Origin: HLUCCA09 sp038757905 | GTDB taxonomy: Bacteria > Pseudomonadota > Alphaproteobacteria > Rhodobacterales > Rhodobacteraceae | Direction: 5' to 3' | Assembly: GCA_038757905.1 (NCBI GenBank) | Contig: JBCDGG010000120.1 | Span: forward strand, 1-17,274 | Length of the DNA: 17,274 bases | In this document: one piece after another, positions 7,854-14,363 of the stretch | Numbering within the stretch: position 1 is the stretch's first letter | Layout of the letters: each line of letters begins with the position of its first letter | Program-made: the position numbers and the translations under genes | The notes under the pieces: model-generated | What the model was told of the DNA's origin: nothing | What the model saw: only the letters and a program-made list of their open reading frames with translations | The model's database searches: none

Positions 7854-8435
7854 TCAGAGGGTCAGGCGCATCATCGGTTTGTGCGGCGCTTTGGCCTGCA
7901 CGGTTTCAAAGCCCAGGCGGCGAAAGGTGGAGGCAATACCGGTATACACCGTGGCCGGGTGCTTGGTTTCGTCGGTGTCGGTTGGATAGACCTCGAGCGC
8001 AGTGGCGCCGTAGCCGCGGGCGAACTCGGCGGCTGCGCGGGTCAGTAGCGCTGTGAGGCCGCGCCGCCGCCACTTCGTCTTGACCACGAAACAGGAGAGC
8101 GACCAAACCCCCTCGGTCTCGAGGTCGGTCTTGAACCATCGCGAGTTCGCCAGGCCCGGATGGCGCGCGCGGGACATCACGCGGGCCCAGGCGACCGGCG
8201 TGCCGGCCGCGTAGGCGATGAGGCCGGGGGGCGGGTCCTGCTCTGCGATGGCGCGGAAGCGGTCCTTGTTCACGGCTTTCGAGCCACCCTTTTGGCCTTC
8301 CCCCCAATCGGCGCTGCGCCGCACCAGCCAGTACATGCACCAGCAGCCGCTCAGGCCGCTCTTGCCCAGCACCGCTTCGAAGTCGTCCCAGCTTTGCGCG
8401 GTGAGGGGGTGAATGTCGTATCCGTCGAGTTTCAT
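7854..8435 (-). CDS. GNAT-family N-acetyltransferase
   Basis: 193 residues with the GNAT core: strand SLSCFVVKTKWRRRGL (112-127), in which RRRG (123-126) is the acetyl-CoA pyrophosphate loop, followed by helix TALLTRAAAEFARGYGA and a C-terminal strand-helix ending STFRRLGFETVQ (169-180). A cysteine-rich start, GCWCMYW (30-36), is seen in a subgroup of uncharacterised GNAT proteins. The acceptor substrate cannot be told from sequence. The ATG is preceded by GAAGG 7 nt upstream, and the gene follows soxR by 12 nt, making it the third gene of the VOC-soxR-GNAT operon. By position it may acetylate a toxic, redox-active or antibiotic compound; this is inference. Confidence 0.85.
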   Translation of the reverse strand: MKLDGYDIHPLTAQSWDDFEAVLGKSGLSGCWCMYWLVRRSADWGEGQKGGSKAVNKDRFRAIAEQDPPPGLIAYAAGTPVAWARVMSRARHPGLANSRWFKTDLETEGVWSLSCFVVKTKWRRRGLTALLTRAAAEFARGYGATALEVYPTDTDETKHPATVYTGIASTFRRLGFETVQAKAPHKPMMRLTL

Positions 8436-8447
8436 GGCATGCCTTCG

Positions 8448-8879
8448 TCAGAGTAATCGCGCGCCCGGTCCTTCTTTGGCCAGATGATCGTCCTTGTTCA
8501 CGAGTGGGCAGCGTTCCACGCTGAGGCAACCGCATCCGATGCACATCGCCATCTTGTCGCGCAGGGCCGTGAGAAGCGCGATCCGACGGGTCAGGTCGGC
8601 GTGCCATATCTCCGAGATGCGCGCCCAGTCCTGCGTATCGGGCATCGCGTCCCGGGGCAGATGCGACAGGGCATTGGCGATCTCGGACAAGGGCACACCG
8701 ACGCTCTGCGCGACCTTGATCACAGCCACCCGCCGCAAGACCTCGCGCCGGAACATGCGGTGATTTGCATCGTTTCGCTCCGACGAGATCATGCCCTTGC
8801 GCTCATAGAAATGTAGCGTCGAGATGGGCACGCCGCTTCGGCGGGCCACTTCTCCCACTGACAGATAGTCTGCGTTCAT
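8448..8879 (-). CDS. soxR: redox-sensing MerR-family activator SoxR
   Basis: 143 residues. The N-terminal MerR winged helix is YLSVGEVARRSGVPISTLHFYE (5-26) followed by ISSERNDANHRMFRREVLRRVAVIK; a dimerisation helix precedes the cysteine cluster. The four cysteines Cys113, Cys116, Cys118 and Cys124 (CIGCGCLSVERC) have exactly the spacing of E. coli SoxR, so a [2Fe-2S] cluster is expected. SoxR is oxidised by redox-cycling compounds or superoxide and then activates promoters with an over-long spacer. The gene starts 2 nt after the VOC stop, and a SoxR operator stands before the VOC gene, so soxR probably controls its own operon. E. coli SoxR is about 154 residues, so this one is full-length. 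Confidence 0.95.
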   Translation of the reverse strand: MNADYLSVGEVARRSGVPISTLHFYERKGMISSERNDANHRMFRREVLRRVAVIKVAQSVGVPLSEIANALSHLPRDAMPDTQDWARISEIWHADLTRRIALLTALRDKMAMCIGCGCLSVERCPLVNKDDHLAKEGPGARLL

Positions 8880-8881
8880 CC

Positions 8882-9364
8882 TCAGGGCGCCCCCAAGCCA
8901 TACTGCGCGTCCAGCCTTTTGTGGTCGTCCGCCTCTACCGGCCGGGTTGTCAGGCTTTGGGCGAAACGCAAGACATAGCCGTCGGGGTCCGAGACCATGA
9001 ACTGGCGCCGCGTATCCATGACGTCGGTCTTCCAGATCTCCGCGTCGTAGATCTCGAGCAGCGGCTTTATCCCGTGCGACAGGATCGCCCGGTACAATCC
9101 GTCGACGTCCGGAACCATGAACTGGAAGTTGATCCCACGCCCAAACGGATGATCCAAGTCCGCCGCATGCCAGGGCGCCCAGGTGCCATCCAAGTGCCAA
9201 TGCGCAAGCATGATCTGCGCGCCGTGGAGGGTCAGGTAGGCATGCGGGTCGCCGCCCCGTCGCTGCGCGACCTCGAAGCCAAGATACGTCGAGTAGAACT
9301 GCATGGAGACGTCGAAGTTGGAGCACCATACCTCCGGAACCAGCGTATTGATCTCGAATGTCAT
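8882..9364 (-). CDS. VOC-superfamily protein (bleomycin-resistance/glyoxalase fold)
   Basis: 160 residues with the paired beta-alpha-beta-beta-beta modules of the vicinal-oxygen-chelate fold: INTLVPEVWCSNFDVSMQFYSTYLGF (5-30) opens the first, and NFQFMVPDVDGLYRAI (79-94) the second, which ends QFMVSDPDGYVLRFAQSL (121-138). The pattern resembles bleomycin-resistance-type binding proteins more than metal-dependent glyoxalase I, because the usual His/Glu metal set is not obvious. It may bind or modify a drug-like compound; I cannot name the ligand. The start at ATG 9362-9364 is preceded by GGAGGG, a strong ribosome site; the longer frame to 9391 would begin nearly at the predicted transcription start and is rejected. 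It is the first gene of the SoxR-linked operon. Confidence 0.85.
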   Translation of the reverse strand: MTFEINTLVPEVWCSNFDVSMQFYSTYLGFEVAQRRGGDPHAYLTLHGAQIMLAHWHLDGTWAPWHAADLDHPFGRGINFQFMVPDVDGLYRAILSHGIKPLLEIYDAEIWKTDVMDTRRQFMVSDPDGYVLRFAQSLTTRPVEADDHKRLDAQYGLGAP

Positions 9365-9392
9365 CCAGCCCTCCAAGCTACCCCGCGCCATC

Positions 9393-9423
9393 GTCCTAGC
9401 GCCTCAACCAATGTTGAGGTCAA
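9393..9423 (-). promoter_or_regulatory. SoxR-dependent promoter with soxbox
   Basis: At 9402-9419 stands CCTCAACCAATGTTGAGG, an 18-bp inverted repeat with perfect 7-bp arms whose outer six bases on each side equal those of the E. coli soxS operator (CCTCAA...TTGAGG). On the minus strand it overlaps a -35 TTGACC (9418-9423) and precedes a -10 TAGGAC (9393-9398) with a 19-bp spacer. That is the over-long spacing MerR-family activators need and the geometry of the soxS promoter. Transcription would begin near 9386, giving a leader of about 20 nt that includes the GGAGGG ribosome site of the VOC gene. The SoxR protein is encoded in the same operon. Confidence 0.88.
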
Positions 9424-9986
9424 GGGGAAACTGGTGCAGAGATAGACGCTGCGCGTTCATGCGATTGTCGGCATGGGCGAAGTGGCATCCTGCGACAGGT
9501 CTCGCTTCGGATGACACGCAGGGCCGCTCTCGCTCCGGCGGTGCAACGCTGGGAGAGAGTTCAGAATGGGCTGGCAGGGGGCTGCGGCCGCTTGGATACC
9601 TGAGGCAGGGCGTCCGCCGGTGGCAGCGCCGGGGCATCCAACACAGTCTTTCGTACCTGCGGAGCCGGTCTTTCGGCCTCTTGCACTTGCGCGCAACGTC
9701 GCGCGCCGAGGAGTGCCGCGCAGCGGCAATTTCTGTCATCGCATCCCCATGGCGAAGGACGGGCTTGGGTCTATGACCCGTTTGGCCAGACAGACCCGAC
9801 CCCGAGGGTCGGGGAGCCGCCCGCGTCATGCCTCGAAACGCGCCCGATCCGGCGGCTATGCGGGCGCCGGTCGGCGGGTCCACCATAGCGCAGGTGCTAT
9901 TGGGCGGTTCCTCGGGCCCGTGGCGTTCGCGCCGCGGAGACGGGGCGTGCGTGCAGACGATTCAGGGGCCAGAAGGATCACATGGT
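9424..9986. other. 563 bp without a recognisable gene
   Basis: The stretch separates the SoxR promoter from the stop of the MFS gene. Several open frames run through it on both strands, but they are rich in Arg, Pro and Ser, lack plausible ribosome sites and match no family I know, as expected from high-GC DNA. The only structure I find is the pair of hairpins at 9767-9813 and a small one, ATAGC-N6-GCTAT, at 9885-9900. The region lies upstream of the VOC gene and downstream of the MFS gene, so it must contain the MFS transcript's 3' end. Confidence 0.6.
9767..9813. repeat. two neighbouring hairpins sharing a GGGTC/GACCC core
   Basis: GGGTC-TAT-GACCC (9767-9779) is followed 15 nt later by CCCGACCC-CGA-GGGTCGGG (9795-9813), a perfect 8-bp stem with a 3-nt loop. 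Neither is followed by a T-run on either strand, so a classical intrinsic terminator is not supported. They lie about 170 bp downstream of the MFS gene's stop. A transcript-end or mRNA-stabilising role is possible but unproven. Confidence 0.4.
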
Positions 9987-11222
9987 CTACGATGTGCGTT
10001 CGCCCGCCGCGCCGGGCGATGGCGCCACTTGCGACGCGACTGCCCGTCGCACGCTGGGATGGGTCCAGACAAACACCGTCAGCGCGGCGAACAGCGCCGC
10101 ACTTGTAGCGTAGGGCGCTCTGAGATCGGCCTGGTACAGAGCGGTTCCAAGCAAGGGCCCCACGACGGCTCCGGCGCCCTGGGCGGCGCTGCCCAATCCG
10201 GCGATGGCGCCCTGTTCCCGGTCGCTGACAGCCAGGCTCGCCCCGGAGGTGAACCCGGGGAAGATCAGACCACCCGCGACGCCCATTACCGCGAAGGCGG
10301 CGATCAGCGTTGCCAGGTCCGGCGCCAGAATGGCCCCGATCAGCCCCAGCGCCATCACCGGCGTCCCGGCCCGCAAGAGCGTGCGGGGCGGCCACTTGAA
10401 CCGTGTCACGAGGACACCCTGGACGAGCGCCAAGGCGATCCCCACCACGAAGAGGCCGATGGCAGCCCATTGCGCGGCGGCGACGGGCGCAAGCAGGAAG
10501 CGATCGATCAGATAGAAGCCCAACGTGATCTGCAGCAGCACAATAACGGTGACCGAGACGAACCCGAGGAAGAGAAACGGCCAGATCCGTTTGTCCCACG
10601 GCGCGAGCTTCGGGGGCGCGTCGGTGAGTTGCTGCCGGGGGCTCGCCGGCATCGCGACGGCGAGCACGAGCGCAGCCAGTATCAGGAGCGCCGCCCCGGC
10701 GTAGAAGGGCACCAACAGGCCGAAGGTGACAAGCAGGGCCGCCACCGCGGGGCCGAGCAGCGTGCCCAGCCCGTTGGCCGCGCCGATCAGCGCCATGCCT
10801 GCGCTGCGGTCGGCGCTCGCGGTGATGTCGGCCATATAGGCCTGCGCCGATACCGGGACCGCGCCGAGCATAATGCCCATGGCGATGCGGGCCGCAAAGA
10901 GCGCTGCCAGAAGCGTCGCGCCCGCGATCACGCCCGCTTGCCCGAGATAGGCGGCCGCGGCGAACAGCGCAAAGCCGATGCCGATGCCGACAAGGCCCAC
11001 AAGGAAGACAGGCTTGCGCCCAACCCTGTCGCTGAGCCAGCCCCAGACCGGGCTGCCAAGGGCGAAGAAAAGCGCGGCGGAGGAAATCACCATGCCCGCC
11101 TGCAACTCCGTCAGCCCCAATTCCCGCGCCAGAGGCGGGAAGACGGGATTGGCCAGCATCAACCCGGCATAGGCGGTGAAGAGCCCGGCGAACAGGAAGA
11201 CCTTTGCCTTGCGATGGTTCAT
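9987..11222 (-). CDS. MFS transporter, DHA1 (drug:H+ antiporter) type
   Basis: A 411-residue, 12-segment inner-membrane transporter. Motif A between segments 2 and 3 reads GWLSDRVGRKPV (61-72). The segment-5 motif C, typical of drug/proton antiporters, is present as GAANGLGTLLGPAV (147-160). A hydrophilic central loop (about 192-213, PRQQLTDAPPKLAPWDKR) divides the halves, and a second-half motif is seen around GVLVTRFKWPPRTLL. It probably expels a small drug-like or metabolic compound; the substrate is unknown. The start ATG 11220-11222 has only a weak G-rich ribosome site. It is a single gene: downstream lie 622 bp without genes before the VOC gene, and upstream a 1.1-kb gene-poor stretch, so its promoter is not located. 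Confidence 0.87.
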   Translation of the reverse strand: MNHRKAKVFLFAGLFTAYAGLMLANPVFPPLARELGLTELQAGMVISSAALFFALGSPVWGWLSDRVGRKPVFLVGLVGIGIGFALFAAAAYLGQAGVIAGATLLAALFAARIAMGIMLGAVPVSAQAYMADITASADRSAGMALIGAANGLGTLLGPAVAALLVTFGLLVPFYAGAALLILAALVLAVAMPASPRQQLTDAPPKLAPWDKRIWPFLFLGFVSVTVIVLLQITLGFYLIDRFLLAPVAAAQWAAIGLFVVGIALALVQGVLVTRFKWPPRTLLRAGTPVMALGLIGAILAPDLATLIAAFAVMGVAGGLIFPGFTSGASLAVSDREQGAIAGLGSAAQGAGAVVGPLLGTALYQADLRAPYATSAALFAALTVFVWTHPSVRRAVASQVAPSPGAAGERTS

Positions 11223-12362
11223 AGCGCTGCCCCGGATTCTGTGCGCCGCCAGCTCCGGCTGTGCCGTTGCGCAAGCGCTCTGTCGGGGGACGGTTGTGGG
11301 TGGGTCTTGTGCGGACGCCGCATGGCGCTGTGGCCACGGAGGTTCGGAGCTGCCCCTGCGCGCGCCCTACGCGTGGCCCGGATGGCGTGCCGATGGCGCG
11401 GGCCGCGTCGTGCGGGCGGGAACCTCAAGGCGCCCGGTTTTGCGGTTTTGTGTGGGGAACGGGCCGCTCGGCTGCGGCGGTGCGTCAGGCCGTTCTGCTC
11501 CATCCGGCCGTGCAGCGCCCGTGCGGAGGAGCCGCGCCGACGCGCGGCAGGGGCCTCCGTACGGCGCAGGTCTCCACCGTTGGTGTGGCCCGTGCAGGGG
11601 GGGCTCACATTGCGCGCCACGCTCCGTCGGGCGGCGCGGGCATTGGCAAAGCCGCTGGTCGGCGCACGCGTGGGTCTGCCCCTTCCGCTTGCGTTGTGCG
11701 CGGCGGCAAGGGTGCCGCTTTGTCGCCGAGGCGTTGCCCGAAACGGAAGACCGTGCGCGCCGTCCGGGAAGTTGGCTCTGGTGCGGGTGGTCAGCGCCCG
11801 CGCCGCATGATTGGCCGTCCAGCGCATCGAAGGAGCCTCCTGCTTGCTGTCATCCGGCACGGCAGCGATCCGGGCGGCGGATGGGGGGATTGCGATGGGG
11901 TTGGTAATCCGGCTGGACGATGATCGATCTAGCGGCCCGGGCACCATGTAGGACGTGAGAATGATTGTCAATTGCATATTGAGGCATGTTCGTCGGCCGA
12001 CGCTTGGACACGCGGGAGGAGGGAAAGGGGCGCGCCAGATCTGGGCAGCAGATATCGGTCGCGGAAGGACACACTCCGCAGACTTTGGAAAGCCGCGAGC
12101 CTGTGGGTCCTTCTCCTAGCTGCTTGCGCTCACCGAGTCCCCTCACGGGACGTATGGCGTCCGCGTTGGGATTACGGCGTGGCGTTTTGCGCGCCCCTCA
12201 GTTCCGTCCGCCAAGCCGCGCGGTTTGGCTGGCCACTCCAAAGGGCGCGCGCTGCGCAGCTTCCGGCCAGGATGGCCCGCTCGTAGATAGCGCACCAAGC
12301 CCCAAAAAGGCGAACGCGGCGCAGCAACCCGGACGCGACTGGCACGCGGTCTGCCCAGGGGT
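11223..12362. other. 1.14 kb without a recognisable gene
   Basis: Long frames are open on both strands at once, which mostly reflects very high GC content; their translations are Arg/Ala/Pro/Gly-rich and match no family I know. The least implausible is a minus-strand frame of 202 codons, 11827 down to 11219. Its ATG follows AGGAGG by 8 nt and its stop overlaps the MFS start as ATGA. Its composition (few hydrophobic residues, many Arg, His and Thr) argues against a folded protein. A single palindromic iron-box-like site lies at 11956-11970. A T5 run on the minus strand (12304-12308) follows the GntR gene but lacks a good stem. I see no tRNA, insertion-sequence ends or phage gene. Confidence 0.6.
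11956..11970. promoter_or_regulatory. candidate iron-responsive operator (TGA-N9-TCA, Fur-box-like)
   Basis: TGAGAATGATTGTCA has 7-bp arms around one central base, and six of the seven pairs are complementary. It fits both the 7-1-7 Fur pattern (TGATAAT-N-ATTATCA, 12 of 14 positions) and the TGA-N9-TCA form reported for RirA-type and Rhodobacterales iron boxes. On the minus strand a -35-like TTGACA (11966-11971) overlaps it, but I see no good -10. No recognisable gene starts nearby: the MFS start is over 700 bp away on the minus side and the plus side has no gene before the convergent GntR gene. Confidence 0.35.
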
Positions 12363-13043
12363 TTAGGCCGTGCTCCAATCCATCGCGTCCAGCGTATGGG
12401 TCAGGCCCTTCTCGATATGGTCTTCGAGCAGCCGGCAGGCCAGATCCGCCTGACGCGCCAGAGCGGCATCGAACATCGCGCGATGCTCCTCGATGGCGTC
12501 CTGACCGCGATGGGTCAGAACAAGCATCTGATATCTCAGGTACTTATCGTAGAGGATCGCATGCAGGTCGAGCAGGTTGCGAGAGTTGCACGCTTGGATC
12601 ATGGCTTGATGGAACTCCCAATCGTAGCGCTTCCACGTCTCCTTCTGCGAGAGATCGCCCGCGAGCATGCGCTTCTCCATCAGATGCAGCTTGTGGTGCG
12701 CGGCGACGAGCGTGCCCTCCCACTCCGGATCTCCATTTTCGATCGAGAGCGCCAGCGCATGGCATTCGAGCAGAATGCGCAGGTGTGCGATCTCGCGTAG
12801 GTCCTCGGCAGACACCGGGCGCACGAGAAAGCCGCGCTGGGCTGGGGCGTCCACGAACCCTTCGCTGGCCAACCGGTTCAGGGTCTCGCGCAAGGTGGAC
12901 AGGCTCGCCGGATACTTCTCCTTTAGGGCTTCGAGCTTGAGCTTTTCGGCGGGCTTCAACTCCCCGAAAATGATGTCCCGCTTGAGGCGTTGATAGATCG
13001 TCGAGCCCACTGTCGCGCTTGCCGAAGCCATGCGTTCCATCAT
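12363..13043 (-). CDS. GntR-family regulator, FadR/FCD subgroup
   Basis: 226 residues. An N-terminal winged helix (about 13-76: STIYQRLKRDIIFGELKPAEKL, then STLRETLNRLASEGFVDAPAQRGFLV) is followed by an all-helical FCD ligand domain (about 80-212). The expected metal-binding set is visible: Asp141 and His145 in YDWEFHQAM, His187 in EEHRAMF, His209 in EDHIEKG. Such proteins usually repress nearby catabolic genes until an organic acid ligand binds. It is divergent from the Gfo/Idh/MocA gene across 143 bp, so it very likely controls the dehydrogenase and TRAP genes. The first of three closely spaced ATGs is taken as the start; the fifth residue is an alternative Met. Confidence 0.9.
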   Translation of the reverse strand: MMERMASASATVGSTIYQRLKRDIIFGELKPAEKLKLEALKEKYPASLSTLRETLNRLASEGFVDAPAQRGFLVRPVSAEDLREIAHLRILLECHALALSIENGDPEWEGTLVAAHHKLHLMEKRMLAGDLSQKETWKRYDWEFHQAMIQACNSRNLLDLHAILYDKYLRYQMLVLTHRGQDAIEEHRAMFDAALARQADLACRLLEDHIEKGLTHTLDAMDWSTA

Positions 13044-13066
13044 CCTACGTAACCCGGTTCGTCAGA

Positions 13067-13077
13067 CGTTTATCACG
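13067..13077. promoter_or_regulatory. candidate operator copy 1 (CGTTTATCACG)
   Basis: In the divergent region between the GntR gene and the dehydrogenase gene, CGTTTATCACG matches the palindrome CGTGAATCACG before dctP at 9 of 11 positions. It lies 24 bp from the GntR start codon and 110 bp from the dehydrogenase start. A single GntR-family operator in both places is an inference from this similarity. The AT-rich inverted repeat AATAT-CAT-ATATT at 13123-13135 is another possible site in the same region. Confidence 0.3.
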
Positions 13078-13186
13078 ATTGACCCATCGCGATCATCAAT
13101 GAGAAAACCCGTTATAAGAAGAAATATCATATATTACGGTGCTGTCGGCAGGGGAATGTCGGCGCCCCGCACGCAGGGATCTGGGC

Positions 13187-14272
13187 ATGCAAGAAACGAT
13201 CAGCGTTGCAATCGCTGGGTTTGGCCTCGTGGGGCGGCGCCACGCAAAGGCCATCGCTCAGGTGCCAGGCGTCGATCTCTGGGGCGTGATCGAGCCGGAA
13301 GAGACCGCGCGCCATGCCGCGTCGGCGCTCGGTCTTCGGGTCTGCGAGAGCCTGGACGCGTGTTTCGCGATTGGCGGCGCCGACGCGTTCATCCTGGCGA
13401 CCCCGAACGACGTCCATGCCCATCAGGCCCTGGCTTGCATCGACCACGGGCGCCCCGTGCTCGTGGAAAAACCACTTGCGACGCGATCCTCAGACGCCGA
13501 GCCGGTCGTCGTGGCTGGCGAATGCCGGGGCGTGCCTGTTCTGGTCGGTCACCACAGGCGCTACAATCCTTTGATCGAGCGTGCCAAGGCGGTGATCGCG
13601 GCGGGCCGGATCGGCACGGTGCGCGCAGTTCAGGCAACGTGCTGGCTCTACAAGCCGGACGCGTATTTCGACGCGGCGGACTGGCGCAAAGCCCCCGGCG
13701 CGGGGCCGGTTGCCGTCAACCTCGTCCACGATGTCGATCTGATCCGGTTTCTGTGCGGCGAGGTCTCTGCCGTGCAGGCGGTCGCGCATCCGTCGGCCCG
13801 AGGGTACGCGAACGAAGACGTCTCGGCGGCGTTGCTCGAGCTGGCGGATGGCGCGATCTGCACAATCTCCGTCTCCGACAGCATCGTGGCGCCGTGGAGC
13901 TGGGAACTCACCGCGCGGGAGCACCCCGTCTATCCGCCGACGTCGGAAAGCTGCTACCTGATCGGCGGCTCCGAGGGAGGGCTGTCCATCCCCGATCTGC
14001 GCCTGTGGCACTATGGCGAGGGCGCGCGCGATTGGTGGGCACCGATTTCTGCGACCACCCTGATGCGGGAGACAACGGATCCCTTAGTCCGGCAGATCGC
14101 ACACTTCGCAGCCGTGATCCGCGGTGAGGCCGCGCCTGTCGTTTCGGGGAGGGAGGGGCTGCAGACCCTGCGGGTGATCGAAGCGATCCAGGCGTCCGCA
14201 CGCACAGGCGCGCGGCTCTCAATGCGGCCGGAGCCCGAGCGGGCGGCCTCCGCCCCGTCCGAAAACGTCTGA
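13187..14272 (+). CDS. Gfo/Idh/MocA-family NAD(P)-dependent dehydrogenase
   Basis: 361 residues. The N-terminal Rossmann domain has IAGFGLVGRRHAKAI (9-23) for dinucleotide binding, then FILATPNDVHAHQ (68-80) and the EKP triad in VLVEKPLA (91-98, Lys95). The substrate domain carries GHHRRYNPLI (121-130) and the catalytic-type motif NLVHDVDLIRFL (178-189, His181). The family oxidises or reduces sugars, inositols and related polyols or acids; the substrate here is unknown. I start at ATG 13187 because the Rossmann motif then lies at its usual distance and CAGGGA precedes it; the frame open to 13139 would only add an unlike leader. It heads a plus-strand cluster with a TRAP transporter and is divergent from the GntR regulator, so it likely acts on the imported compound. 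Confidence 0.9.
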   Translation: MQETISVAIAGFGLVGRRHAKAIAQVPGVDLWGVIEPEETARHAASALGLRVCESLDACFAIGGADAFILATPNDVHAHQALACIDHGRPVLVEKPLATRSSDAEPVVVAGECRGVPVLVGHHRRYNPLIERAKAVIAAGRIGTVRAVQATCWLYKPDAYFDAADWRKAPGAGPVAVNLVHDVDLIRFLCGEVSAVQAVAHPSARGYANEDVSAALLELADGAICTISVSDSIVAPWSWELTAREHPVYPPTSESCYLIGGSEGGLSIPDLRLWHYGEGARDWWAPISATTLMRETTDPLVRQIAHFAAVIRGEAAPVVSGREGLQTLRVIEAIQASARTGARLSMRPEPERAASAPSENV

Positions 14273-14299
14273 TATTTCTGCAAACATCTTGCAAAAAAA

Positions 14300-14310
14300 C
14301 GTGAATCACG
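14300..14310. promoter_or_regulatory. candidate operator copy 2 (palindrome CGTGAATCACG)
   Basis: A perfect 5-1-5 palindrome, CGTGA-A-TCACG, lies in the 91 bp between the dehydrogenase stop and the dctP start, just after an A-run. TTGCAA (14289-14294) could be a -35 with the palindrome in its spacer, but the matching -10 (ATGAAT, 14312-14317) is weak. The similarity to the site at 13067-13077 suggests the same regulator. Confidence 0.35.
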
Positions 14311-14363
14311 CATGAATCCGCGAAAAGCGCACAAGCTCGTGGAAATACTCAAGGGAGGAAGAG

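Noticed and set aside
9365..9391. Longer start for the VOC protein at 9391
   Set aside because: It would begin almost at the predicted transcription start, while ATG 9364 has a GGAGGG ribosome site and gives the normal fold start.
9828..11810. 660-codon plus-strand open frame across the MFS gene
   Set aside because: Antisense to a well-formed transporter, highly charged low-complexity product, no ribosome site.
12304..12308. Minus-strand T5 run downstream of the GntR gene as an intrinsic terminator
   Set aside because: No convincing GC-rich stem directly before the T-run.
12172..12378. 68-codon minus-strand frame beside the GntR gene
   Set aside because: No ribosome site, no recognisable family, overlaps the end of the GntR gene.
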